Assembly (NCBI GenBank): GCA_013433145.1
Contig: CM024168.1
Location: forward strand, 17,871,868 to 17,935,867
Origin: Ascaris suum
Lineage: Eukaryota > Nematoda > Chromadorea > Rhabditida > Ascarididae
Direction: 5' to 3'
Length of the DNA stretch: 64,000 bases
The notes under the pieces are model-generated. The model was not told where the DNA came from, searched no databases, and worked only from the letters and a program-made list of their open reading frames with translations. The position numbers and the translations under genes were made by a program. This document shows positions 61,401-64,000 of this stretch, piece after piece. Within the stretch, counting starts at the first letter, position 1, and the number at the start of each line of letters is the position of its first letter.

Positions 61401-61916
61401 AGGCACTACGATCCTCTCACAGCGGCTCTGTGCTTATTGCTAATATTCGATAAGATATTTGAAACAAAAACTTGTCAATGAAATATCTTAATGAATATTC
61501 ACCGTCAGTCCCTAATATATGCAAAAAGATATGCAAAATTCGGCATGCCAAATGCAAATTACCACACTGAACAAGTCCCATTTCGCCATCGCGAGGAAAA
61601 AATTAACATCGGAAAGGTACTATTTCCCGTACCAACGGATGGCAGGCGCATCTGTGCTCTTAGCATCCCCTCTCCGCCCCCTCACAGACTCTCCACCCTA
61701 TCATGACAGCAGTGCTGGTGGGGAGCTCATCATTTTACTGTGAATTAGTCTTTCATTTTGCCCCCTCCTTGGTCTACATTTGATCATCTCTTAAGGCCGC
61801 TCGATAACGGTGTTCTACTTGAACGACCCTCTAAAAGAAACAAAAAACGAAGGTAAAACCCTACTTGCACGAATACGTCGCCTCTCCACACTTGAAAACG
61901 CGACCACAAATATTTC
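28298..61916 (-). CDS. ubr-1: UBR1-family N-recognin (E3 ubiquitin ligase), gene span of about 36 placed exons, both ends incomplete
   Basis: UBR1/UBR2 bind destabilising N-terminal residues and ubiquitinate substrates with an E2 enzyme. Exons reconstructed on the minus strand give roughly 1590 residues in family order. The UBR box carries [17 protein letters not shown] and [12 protein letters not shown] ClpS-like domain part reads [12 protein letters not shown], and scaffold motifs include [28 protein letters not shown] and LAEEMLHLL. The RING-H2 domain carries [18 protein letters not shown] and [12 protein letters not shown], and the cap carries KKPLFGAF. Donor and acceptor dinucleotides and phases agree across almost every junction. 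Unresolved joins are around 57.2 kb, 48.2-48.4 kb and 34.7-36.7 kb. Two Ser/Pro-rich insertions occur in the linker and cap. The N-terminal ~100 residues and the last ~270 were not found. Animal UBR1 proteins are about 1750-1930 residues. Confidence 0.95.
29806..29958 (-). CDS. ubr-1: ubr-1 exon (cap helix)
   Basis: The exon encodes [20 protein letters not shown], then [20 protein letters not shown] and LIGHLYQ. The end matches the HLVTMAHIIQ helix of UBR2. The acceptor TTGTTCAG and donor GTCCCA give 51 codons in phase 0. Confidence 0.88.
30316..30408 (-). CDS. ubr-1: ubr-1 exon (cap)
   Basis: The exon encodes 31 codons ending [13 protein letters not shown], matching the family's CILDIDMFHLLVGLVLA segment. 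The acceptor ATATTGCAG and donor GTGAGT are both strong. An alanine-rich stretch precedes the conserved part. Confidence 0.85.
30936..31244 (-). CDS. ubr-1: ubr-1 exon with Ser/Thr/Pro-rich insertion
   Basis: The longest ubr-1 exon (103 codons) begins [20 protein letters not shown] and [16 protein letters not shown], matching the LTRFAAAHW...FCKLFASLV segment. It then runs into about 60 residues dominated by Ser, Thr, Pro and Ala that have no counterpart in vertebrate UBR1/2. The donor is GTAAGT. Long antisense shadow frames overlap it. Confidence 0.88.
32029..32184 (-). CDS. ubr-1: ubr-1 exon (KPLFG segment)
   Basis: The exon encodes [15 protein letters not shown], then [20 protein letters not shown] and [12 protein letters not shown]. 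It corresponds to the human segment from NEEDPRVPIMCW to DKPLFG. The acceptor GTTGCAG and donor GTACTT give 52 codons in phase 0. It contains an internal GGTAAGA that could act as a cryptic donor. Confidence 0.93.
32594..32654 (-). CDS. ubr-1: ubr-1 small exon
   Basis: This 61-base exon lies between ATTTTAG and GTATCT. It has phases fitting both neighbours and would read [20 protein letters not shown]. The family resemblance is weak, so inclusion rests mainly on splice sites and phase. Confidence 0.5.
33054..33246 (-). CDS. ubr-1: ubr-1 exon (linker and helix before cap)
   Basis: After a Gly/Ala/Val-rich linker it reads [16 protein letters not shown], comparable to the PYSESIKEMLTTFG helix of UBR2. 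The acceptor CTTTATAG and donor GTGAGC fit the neighbouring phases. An open antisense frame overlaps the whole exon. Confidence 0.75.
33848..33993 (-). CDS. ubr-1: ubr-1 exon (Ser-rich linker)
   Basis: The exon encodes [20 protein letters not shown] and a serine-rich continuation ending GTGEPVRG. It has no specific match, as expected for the variable linker between RING and cap. The splice sites (TATTTCAG and GTATTT) and phase continuity support it. Confidence 0.65.
34431..34477 (-). CDS. ubr-1: ubr-1 small exon (Pro-rich linker)
   Basis: A 47-base exon encoding [15 protein letters not shown]. It begins in the phase left by the preceding exon and ends two bases into an arginine codon completed by the next exon. 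The donor GTCCTC is weak and a stop follows if unspliced, so its exact end is uncertain. Confidence 0.5.
34623..34722 (-). CDS. ubr-1: ubr-1 exon (post-RING helix)
   Basis: The exon encodes [20 protein letters not shown] then [13 protein letters not shown], matching the human FSDQPNLTQWIRTISQQI. The acceptor TATTGCAG and donor GTTAGA are good. Its start phase does not fit the end proposed for the RING exon, so a small exon may be missing between them. Confidence 0.82.
34723..36683 (-). other. Large ubr-1 intron
   Basis: Almost 2 kb between the RING exon and the next exon. It may hide one short linker exon, because phases do not match across it. Open frames on either strand (35424-35639, 36348-36557) were not recognised. 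Confidence 0.4.
36684..36846 (-). CDS. ubr-1: ubr-1 exon (second half of RING-H2)
   Basis: The exon encodes [20 protein letters not shown], then [18 protein letters not shown] and MPLLP. CPLC provides the last zinc ligands of the RING-H2 finger. The acceptor GATCTAG completes the CA|G glutamine codon. The donor is probably GTTAAA. Confidence 0.95.
37349..37477 (-). CDS. ubr-1: ubr-1 exon (RING-H2 histidines)
   Basis: The exon encodes [20 protein letters not shown], then [17 protein letters not shown]. CGHxMHxxC is the central zinc-ligand block of the UBR1 RING-H2 domain. The acceptor is ATTTACAG and the donor GTTAGC, both with the phase of their neighbours. Confidence 0.95.
37983..38139 (-). 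CDS. ubr-1: ubr-1 exon (first RING-H2 zinc ligands)
   Basis: The exon encodes [17 protein letters not shown], then [20 protein letters not shown] and CVAYQQQ. It matches [20 protein letters not shown] of UBR2. The acceptor is CAGAG: taking the second AG (start 38139) fits the phase of the preceding exon. The first AG (38141) is two bases away and would need a different phase. Confidence 0.92.
39419..39536 (-). CDS. ubr-1: ubr-1 exon (basic/acidic helix before RING)
   Basis: The exon encodes [20 protein letters not shown] and a charged continuation. It matches QMSEMQRHFIDENKELFQ of UBR2. The acceptor ATATTTAG and donor GTTAGC are in phase. Confidence 0.88.
40008..40145 (-). CDS. ubr-1: ubr-1 exon (charged helix)
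   Basis: The exon encodes [20 protein letters not shown], then [19 protein letters not shown]. It matches the [21 protein letters not shown] helix that leads to the RING in UBR1/2. The acceptor is ATTTCAG and the donor GTGCGA; 46 codons in phase 0. Confidence 0.93.
40676..40837 (-). CDS. ubr-1: ubr-1 exon (scaffold)
   Basis: The exon encodes [20 protein letters not shown], then [20 protein letters not shown]. It corresponds to VLHLIGMALQEEK...LETLQNAPYLEVHKDMIRW in UBR2. The acceptor is ATTTCAG and the donor GTGAGT; 54 codons. Confidence 0.93.
41434..41493. repeat. Degenerate telomere-like hexamer array
   Basis: Ten consecutive six-base units resemble AAGCCT, a rotation of the complement of the nematode telomere repeat TTAGGC. 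Examples are AAGCCT, AAATCT, AAGCAT, AAGTAT, AGGCCT, AGATCT and AGCCTA. The array lies in an intron of ubr-1. Confidence 0.45.
41580..41742 (-). CDS. ubr-1: ubr-1 exon (scaffold)
   Basis: The exon encodes [20 protein letters not shown], then [20 protein letters not shown]. It matches ALPPPVLPPFCPLFASLVNI in UBR2. The acceptor TGTTCAG completes the AA|G codon. The donor is GTTCAT. Confidence 0.92.
42233..42376 (-). CDS. ubr-1: ubr-1 exon (winged-helix-like scaffold)
   Basis: The exon encodes [20 protein letters not shown], then [20 protein letters not shown]. It matches [38 protein letters not shown] of UBR2. The acceptor is ATTACAG and the donor GTTAAT. Confidence 0.94.
43085..43164 (-). CDS. 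ubr-1: ubr-1 exon (scaffold)
   Basis: The exon encodes [20 protein letters not shown], then KSVADF. It matches the SLPEDENKETGMESVIEAVAHF segment. The acceptor is CTACAG and the donor GTTCGC. It ends with AG, completed to arginine by the next exon. Confidence 0.92.
43969..44069 (-). CDS. ubr-1: ubr-1 exon (GERF motif)
   Basis: Completed by the preceding base, it reads [20 protein letters not shown], then [14 protein letters not shown]. It matches GERFSPGVGQVNATDEIKREIIHQLSIKPMAHSEL. The acceptor is TTATTCAG and the donor GTTGCC. Confidence 0.95.
44466..44540. repeat. Intronic inverted repeat with alternative stems
   Basis: The arm 44484-44506 pairs with 44518-44540 (23 bases with one G-U or mismatch, 11-base loop). 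The first part, 44466-44480, can instead pair perfectly with 44492-44506 (15 bases). Three related segments can therefore form two mutually exclusive hairpins inside a ubr-1 intron. Confidence 0.75.
44615..44807 (-). CDS. ubr-1: ubr-1 exon (scaffold)
   Basis: The exon encodes [20 protein letters not shown], then [16 protein letters not shown]. It matches GVSMMDPNHFLMIMLSRFEL...TLIEEMLYLIIMLVGE in UBR2. The acceptor is GAATTTAAG and the donor GTGAGT. Confidence 0.95.
44842..45300 (-). other. Hydrophobic open reading frame within a ubr-1 intron
   Basis: An ATG-initiated frame of 152 residues fills most of the 552-base intron between the exons at 44615 and 45360, on the same strand. It contains three or four hydrophobic stretches, such as [30 protein letters not shown] and [13 protein letters not shown]. 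It looks like a fragment of a multi-pass membrane protein, perhaps a nematode chemoreceptor, but I cannot assign a family. It may be chance. Confidence 0.25.
45360..45425 (-). CDS. ubr-1: ubr-1 small exon
   Basis: 22 codons reading [20 protein letters not shown] then MQ. It matches IYYYHNVKCRREMFDKDIVMLQ of UBR2. The acceptor is CTTTCAG and the donor GTAAAT, phase 0 on both sides. A longer open frame overlaps it in another reading frame and is a shadow here. Confidence 0.95.
45608..45684. repeat. Two small inverted repeats in a ubr-1 intron
   Basis: CAAGATGGTC (45608-45617) pairs with GACCATCTTG (45647-45656). GATCATACC (45664-45672) pairs with GGTATGATC (45676-45684) around three bases. Both stems are perfect. 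Confidence 0.6.
45835..45904 (-). CDS. ubr-1: ubr-1 small exon (MWRRNG motif)
   Basis: Starting with the base that completes an arginine codon, it reads [20 protein letters not shown] then INQ. This is nearly identical to [23 protein letters not shown] in UBR2. The acceptor is TTCTGCAG and the donor GTTTGT. Confidence 0.97.
46826..47036 (-). CDS. ubr-1: ubr-1 exon (scaffold, RLLAGL motif)
   Basis: The exon encodes [20 protein letters not shown], then [20 protein letters not shown], and ends YEMPM before a split arginine codon. It matches SIHLPVSRLLAGLHVLL...LIEHPLR. The acceptor TTTTCAG and donor GTTTGT are in phase with the next exon. The join to the upstream small exon is less certain. Confidence 0.92.
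48150..48188. repeat. (TC)n microsatellite running into poly-C
   Basis: About eleven TC dinucleotides are followed by roughly seventeen C. On the minus strand this places a long G run and AG repeats a few bases after the donor of the candidate ubr-1 micro-exon at 48195-48219. Confidence 0.95.
48195..48219 (-). CDS. ubr-1: ubr-1 candidate micro-exon
   Basis: A 25-base segment lies between CGTTTAG and GTATGT and would encode WGYLRGTA plus one base. Its end phase fits the following exon (46826-47036). Its start phase fits the preceding exon only if that exon ends at a later donor than proposed. It falls where the family has a variable loop before the RLLAGL exon. Confidence 0.4.
48363..48403 (-). 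CDS. ubr-1: ubr-1 small exon
   Basis: It follows the SDVRV end of the previous exon and reads [13 protein letters not shown], matching LIEAYKKCLAVLMQC. The acceptor is ATGATGAG. The donor could be GTATGA (end at 48363) or a GT further on that would extend it by up to 13 codons. Confidence 0.75.
48731..48870 (-). CDS. ubr-1: ubr-1 exon (EWEAAF motif)
   Basis: The exon encodes [20 protein letters not shown], then [20 protein letters not shown] and CSDVRV. It matches [29 protein letters not shown]...WCASDEKV. The acceptor is TTTTAAG and the donor GTTTTG. Confidence 0.94.
49972..50077 (-). CDS. ubr-1: ubr-1 exon with GC donor
   Basis: Beginning with the base that completes a lysine codon, it reads [20 protein letters not shown], then [15 protein letters not shown]. 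It matches [34 protein letters not shown]. The acceptor is CTTGCAG. The 3' end is followed by GCTAGT rather than GT. The next exon starts GMD, so the junction MQ|GMD is fixed by homology. Confidence 0.94.
50519..50603 (-). CDS. ubr-1: ubr-1 exon (scaffold)
   Basis: The exon encodes [20 protein letters not shown], then LYMMYDQ. It matches GRFQFERYTALQAFKFRRVQSLILDL. The acceptor ATTTCCAG and donor GTAGGT join to both neighbours in phase. Confidence 0.92.
50899..50915. repeat. Poly-C tract
   Basis: Seventeen consecutive C residues in a ubr-1 intron. Confidence 0.95.
52178..52280 (-). CDS. ubr-1: ubr-1 exon (FFTAPTLARML segment)
   Basis: The exon encodes [20 protein letters not shown], then [14 protein letters not shown]. 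It matches FFTAPTLARMLITEENLMSIIIKTFMDHL. The acceptor is GTTGCAG and the donor GTTTGT. Confidence 0.95.
52424..52489 (-). CDS. ubr-1: ubr-1 candidate cassette exon
   Basis: A 66-base segment (22 codons, phase 0 at both ends) lies between TGGATAG and GTGAGA and reads [20 protein letters not shown] then QI. The flanking exons already join as ALTVQ|IFTVP, exactly where vertebrate UBR1/2 is continuous. This would therefore be an in-frame optional insertion. It loosely resembles the EENLMSIIIKTFMDHL helix encoded by the next exon, so it might be an old exon duplication. Confidence 0.4.
52750..52827 (-). CDS. ubr-1: ubr-1 small exon (DDDHEHAVS motif)
   Basis: 26 codons reading [20 protein letters not shown] then TALTVQ. 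This is near-identical to the DFMEDDHERAVSVTALSVQ motif. The acceptor is ATTGCAG and the donor GTTTGT. Confidence 0.96.
53616..53704 (-). CDS. ubr-1: ubr-1 small exon
   Basis: After completing a split codon it reads [20 protein letters not shown], then QQFSRQFIR. It matches ARSVYHQLFMSSLLMDLKYKKLFAVRF. The acceptor is GTTCAG and the donor GTACTT. Confidence 0.94.
54054..54194 (-). CDS. ubr-1: ubr-1 exon (LWKG motif)
   Basis: The exon encodes [20 protein letters not shown], then [16 protein letters not shown]. It matches LRRILCQVGLQE...LVDRLMLSDSKLWKG. The acceptor is ATTCTAG and the donor GTGAAA. The longer open frame to 53896 is intron read-through. Confidence 0.93.
54718..54850 (-). CDS. 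ubr-1: ubr-1 exon
   Basis: The exon encodes [20 protein letters not shown], then [20 protein letters not shown]. It matches RNTSRQTKPLKVQVMHSSIVAHQNFGLKLLSWLG. The acceptor is GCTCTAG and the donor GTAACT. Confidence 0.93.
54851..56753 (-). other. ubr-1 intron
   Basis: About 1.9 kb with joining phases on both sides, so no missing exon is needed. Short open frames at 54954-55178 and 55498-56225 are not recognised. Confidence 0.6.
56754..56894 (-). CDS. ubr-1: ubr-1 exon (ClpS-like N-domain, second half)
   Basis: The exon encodes [20 protein letters not shown], then [20 protein letters not shown] and RAKEEIQ. It matches VIYTLQKAVNCTQKEAIGFATTVDRDGRRSV, part of the domain that binds type-2 (bulky hydrophobic) N-degrons. 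The acceptor is TTTATAG and the donor GTCGGC. Confidence 0.95.
57218..57255 (-). CDS. ubr-1: ubr-1 candidate small exon
   Basis: [12 protein letters not shown] between a GTTGCAG acceptor and a GTGCGG donor resembles the ADLEMVEKSDTYYCML stretch just before the ClpS-like NDExHTY motif. The acceptor phase does not fit the preceding exon, and the NDExHTY motif itself was not found. This is only a pointer. Confidence 0.25.
58436..58550 (-). CDS. ubr-1: ubr-1 exon (after UBR box)
   Basis: The exon encodes [20 protein letters not shown], then [18 protein letters not shown]. It matches LSEDVIARTYNIFAITFRYAVEILTWEKESELP. The acceptor GAGTTCAG completes the AA|A codon. The donor is GTGTCG. Confidence 0.93.
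59830..59942 (-). CDS. ubr-1: ubr-1 exon (UBR box, second half)
   Basis: The exon encodes [20 protein letters not shown] then HPACEIH. The CDCGD block and following CxxH supply zinc ligands and the acidic residues that bind type-1 (basic) N-termini. The acceptor ATTGAG (start 59942) gives a gap-free match to the family. A TTTGCAAG 15 bases upstream would add five residues in the same frame. The donor is GTAGGC. Confidence 0.95.
60700..60778 (-). CDS. ubr-1: ubr-1 exon (UBR box, middle)
   Basis: The exon encodes [20 protein letters not shown], then KFHKYR. It is near-identical to the [26 protein letters not shown] segment and carries six of the zinc ligands. The acceptor is GTTTAAG and the donor GTGAGT. 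Confidence 0.97.
61865..61916 (-). CDS. ubr-1: ubr-1 exon (UBR box, start)
   Basis: The exon encodes [16 protein letters not shown] and ends with AA, completed to lysine by the next exon. It matches HLCGRVFKVGEPTYSCR. The donor is GTAGGG. The acceptor (CGTGCAG) is the best candidate but the frame is open further upstream, so the start is uncertain. Confidence 0.88.
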
Positions 61917-62248
61917 CTGCACGACTTCCATCTTCTTTAAGACCACAAGAGACCACCAGCGGCTTCAGATCGGCGCCGGCACTCTCGTCCAAACAGTAAG
62001 CAGTTGCCACTGGGTGCAGAAGAACATCATCTCAAAAGAGGCCATTTGTGAATTCCTTAACTACTGTGCTTCCTCATTCACAGGCCTCGGAGTTATACCT
62101 CTCATCACTTTTCAAAATCAACGACGTATTTGAGGCAGCGACCTATTTTCAGAGCTTACGCTTCGAGGTAGGCAACGCTTATTTTTGTTGGTATTTTCGC
62201 TGCTGTTCACAAATTTTCAAATGAGTACATATTTGAGGGAAAAGAGGC

Positions 62249-62261
62249 GGGGGGGGGGGGG
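62249..62261. repeat. Poly-G tract
   Basis: Thirteen consecutive G residues. Confidence 0.95.
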
Positions 62262-63893
62262 TTATGTATTACAAGGGGCCTATTCGAACAGGTTATAGCG
62301 AATTTATCTTATTCTGAACTTCTGAAAATCGACGCACATTCGAGATAGGAACCTAGGAAAAGGGCTTTATAAACAGGAGGTATGATGCTGAAAGTGCTTC
62401 TCAAAAACTGAGTTCGAATGCTCCCGCGATGCGAGCACTCTCCAGGTTCGAAGTTTTCAAAACACTGTGCAAGATCTCAGATGACGTAGCCAATATGGTA
62501 CAAACTCTGCAGTTGATATACAAAAACGGTTGAGTCCTTGAAATTTACGGTTGAATCGTTGAAATTTATGTTCGCTAGTTTCGACGAGGATGGCAGCTCT
62601 GCAATGGCAAGCCTACTTTAACCATTCCATAAGGCTGAAAATTAATTATTCTCTCGCGATATGCTACAGACAGACGGCTGGTTACCTATACTTTCTGTTG
62701 TTTTACTTACACATCCAAGGCTTTACAATGATCTCTCTTACTCCATAACTAACCTTTAAACTTGGAAAGAGAACCTTCATAACCCGTTAATTGTTGTATA
62801 CGGAGGTGTTGCTAATCATAAAATTTGCTCAGCATTCTGATCTTATACTAAATAACCTTATACTAAAAACAAGCTACTTCATATATATTTTTCAAATTTA
62901 TTAAAAATCATTTTCTTTATCACTTTGTAGATTGATGAATGGCAAAGAAATAAGACGTGTCACTATAAAACTAACATATTTAAAAGTATCTGAAGAGGAA
63001 CAAAAATGAGTAGGCTAGACCACAAATTAGGCGAATCCGCGCTCTCACCACCAAATCCGTGCCCCTTTGCTCACAGTAATGGTGCAATTACACTTCTATA
63101 GCCTCGAAAAGTGAAGCAATCGACGGCAAAGGAGGATCCGCTGATCCCGCCAGATGTGCAAGGAATCTGTGTGCTCGTGCCTACATATTTCTTTTCTGCG
63201 CATTTTGAAGCTCTAACGCGGCACTGTCAATAACTTTACATTAAAACGTACTGACAAGAACGTCTTGCATTTCCAAGCGCTAATCTGTAAAGTTGTTCTG
63301 CAGATAAATGCGCTTCGAGTATTTTGGCACTTCACAGGCATTAACGATGCTTCTTGATGCGGGGAAATGCAAAGACAAAATCGGGTGTCGAATCCTTTTC
63401 CAAGTTGCAGGACAAAAAGAAGACAGAAATCACCCACAAAAGTGATGAAAATTCATCTCACGTGGCACTGAAACACTCATGGCGTAATCCCCAGTTAATA
63501 AAAGAGCATATTAACTGCACATGTCATGCAAGATGCTCGCGGCGCAACTATTCGTAGGCGGAAGTATTGAGTTACCACTTATACAGAGCTGCTAGGGCGC
63601 ATTTGTTTGCCAACAAAAAGGTCAGGTCATAGAGAGAGAGAACATCGAGAAGCGTATTTGTCTGTATCAGGAAGTATCAAGTTAGTGCTCACAAAATGCT
63701 AAAATTGCTTATCTGCACGTGAAAGCATAGACTTACTTACTGCACAGGGTTAAAATGCCTCATGCACAATTATGCACGAGATAAAGTAACAAACCAGAGC
63801 CCGAAAAATGCCTGACGCTTCTTGCCAGCACACGAAAGTGTTACTCAGAATGAACAGAACGGGACCTAAACGCACGAACGGGTCCACGGATCT

Positions 63894-63945
63894 CCCCACT
63901 CTCATAGTCAAGAGCCACACATTACCCCACTCTCATAGTTAAAAG
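63894..63945. repeat. Short imperfect tandem repeat
   Basis: CCCCACTCTCATAGTCAAGA occurs at 63894 and again, with two changes, at 63925, 31 bases apart. A partial third copy (CTCACTCTCGC) follows at about 63958. The array may continue past the window edge. Confidence 0.6.
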
Positions 63946-64000
63946 GGCTACGGACTCCTCACTCTCGCAGCTGTGTTAAGGATTCCTCATCCGTATACTG

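Larger units (their letters stand above)
61917..64000. other. Upstream of the first ubr-1 exon found
   Basis: The first ~100 residues of UBR1 should be encoded here or beyond the window on the minus strand. I could not identify them. A G run lies at 62249-62261. Open frames at 61810-62133 (plus) and 63213-63437 (minus) were not recognised. Confidence 0.4.

Overview
This window is a piece of a nematode genome, most likely a clade V (rhabditid or strongylid) worm. The paramyosin is nearly identical to C. elegans UNC-15, splice acceptors follow the short nematode TTTCAG style, genes are cut into many small exons, and introns are long and AT-rich. Three protein-coding genes can be reconstructed by exon translation, splice signals and matching intron phases. 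Everything rests on reading the sequence; no alignment or database search was run.

Positions 754-20841, plus strand: the C-terminal third of a P2C-type (Na,K-ATPase alpha-like) P-type ATPase in seven exons. The first visible exon (754-881) and the second (15404-15540) are separated by a 14.5 kb intron. The whole paramyosin gene (6498-11741, two exons, 869 residues, plus strand) lies inside that intron, on the same strand. The ATPase looks atypical: the hinge motif TGDGVND reads TGGGVND, several ion-binding residues of M5/M6 are replaced, and the SYGQ beta-subunit contact motif is absent. It may be a non-pumping CATP-type paralogue.

Positions 20842-28297: no ordinary gene recognised. It contains a decayed non-LTR retrotransposon reverse transcriptase (about 25230-25870, plus strand) and mostly unassignable sequence.

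Positions 28298-61916, minus strand: a UBR1-family N-recognin (E3 ubiquitin ligase of the N-degron pathway, C. elegans ubr-1), convergent with the ATPase. About 36 exons were placed: UBR box, part of the ClpS-like N-domain, the long helical scaffold, the RING-H2 domain and part of the cap. Intron phases agree across almost all exon junctions, apart from a few unresolved joins noted in the entries. The N-terminal ~100 residues upstream of the UBR box and the C-terminal ~270 residues with the terminal zinc-binding region were not found.

The remaining sequence is introns and intergenic DNA. It holds simple repeats, several intronic hairpins, a degenerate telomere-like hexamer array and one hydrophobic intronic reading frame. 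The three genes have no obvious joint function: paramyosin is a muscle thick-filament core protein, the ATPase is a membrane protein, and UBR-1 is cytosolic proteolysis machinery. What is unusual is the same-strand nesting.
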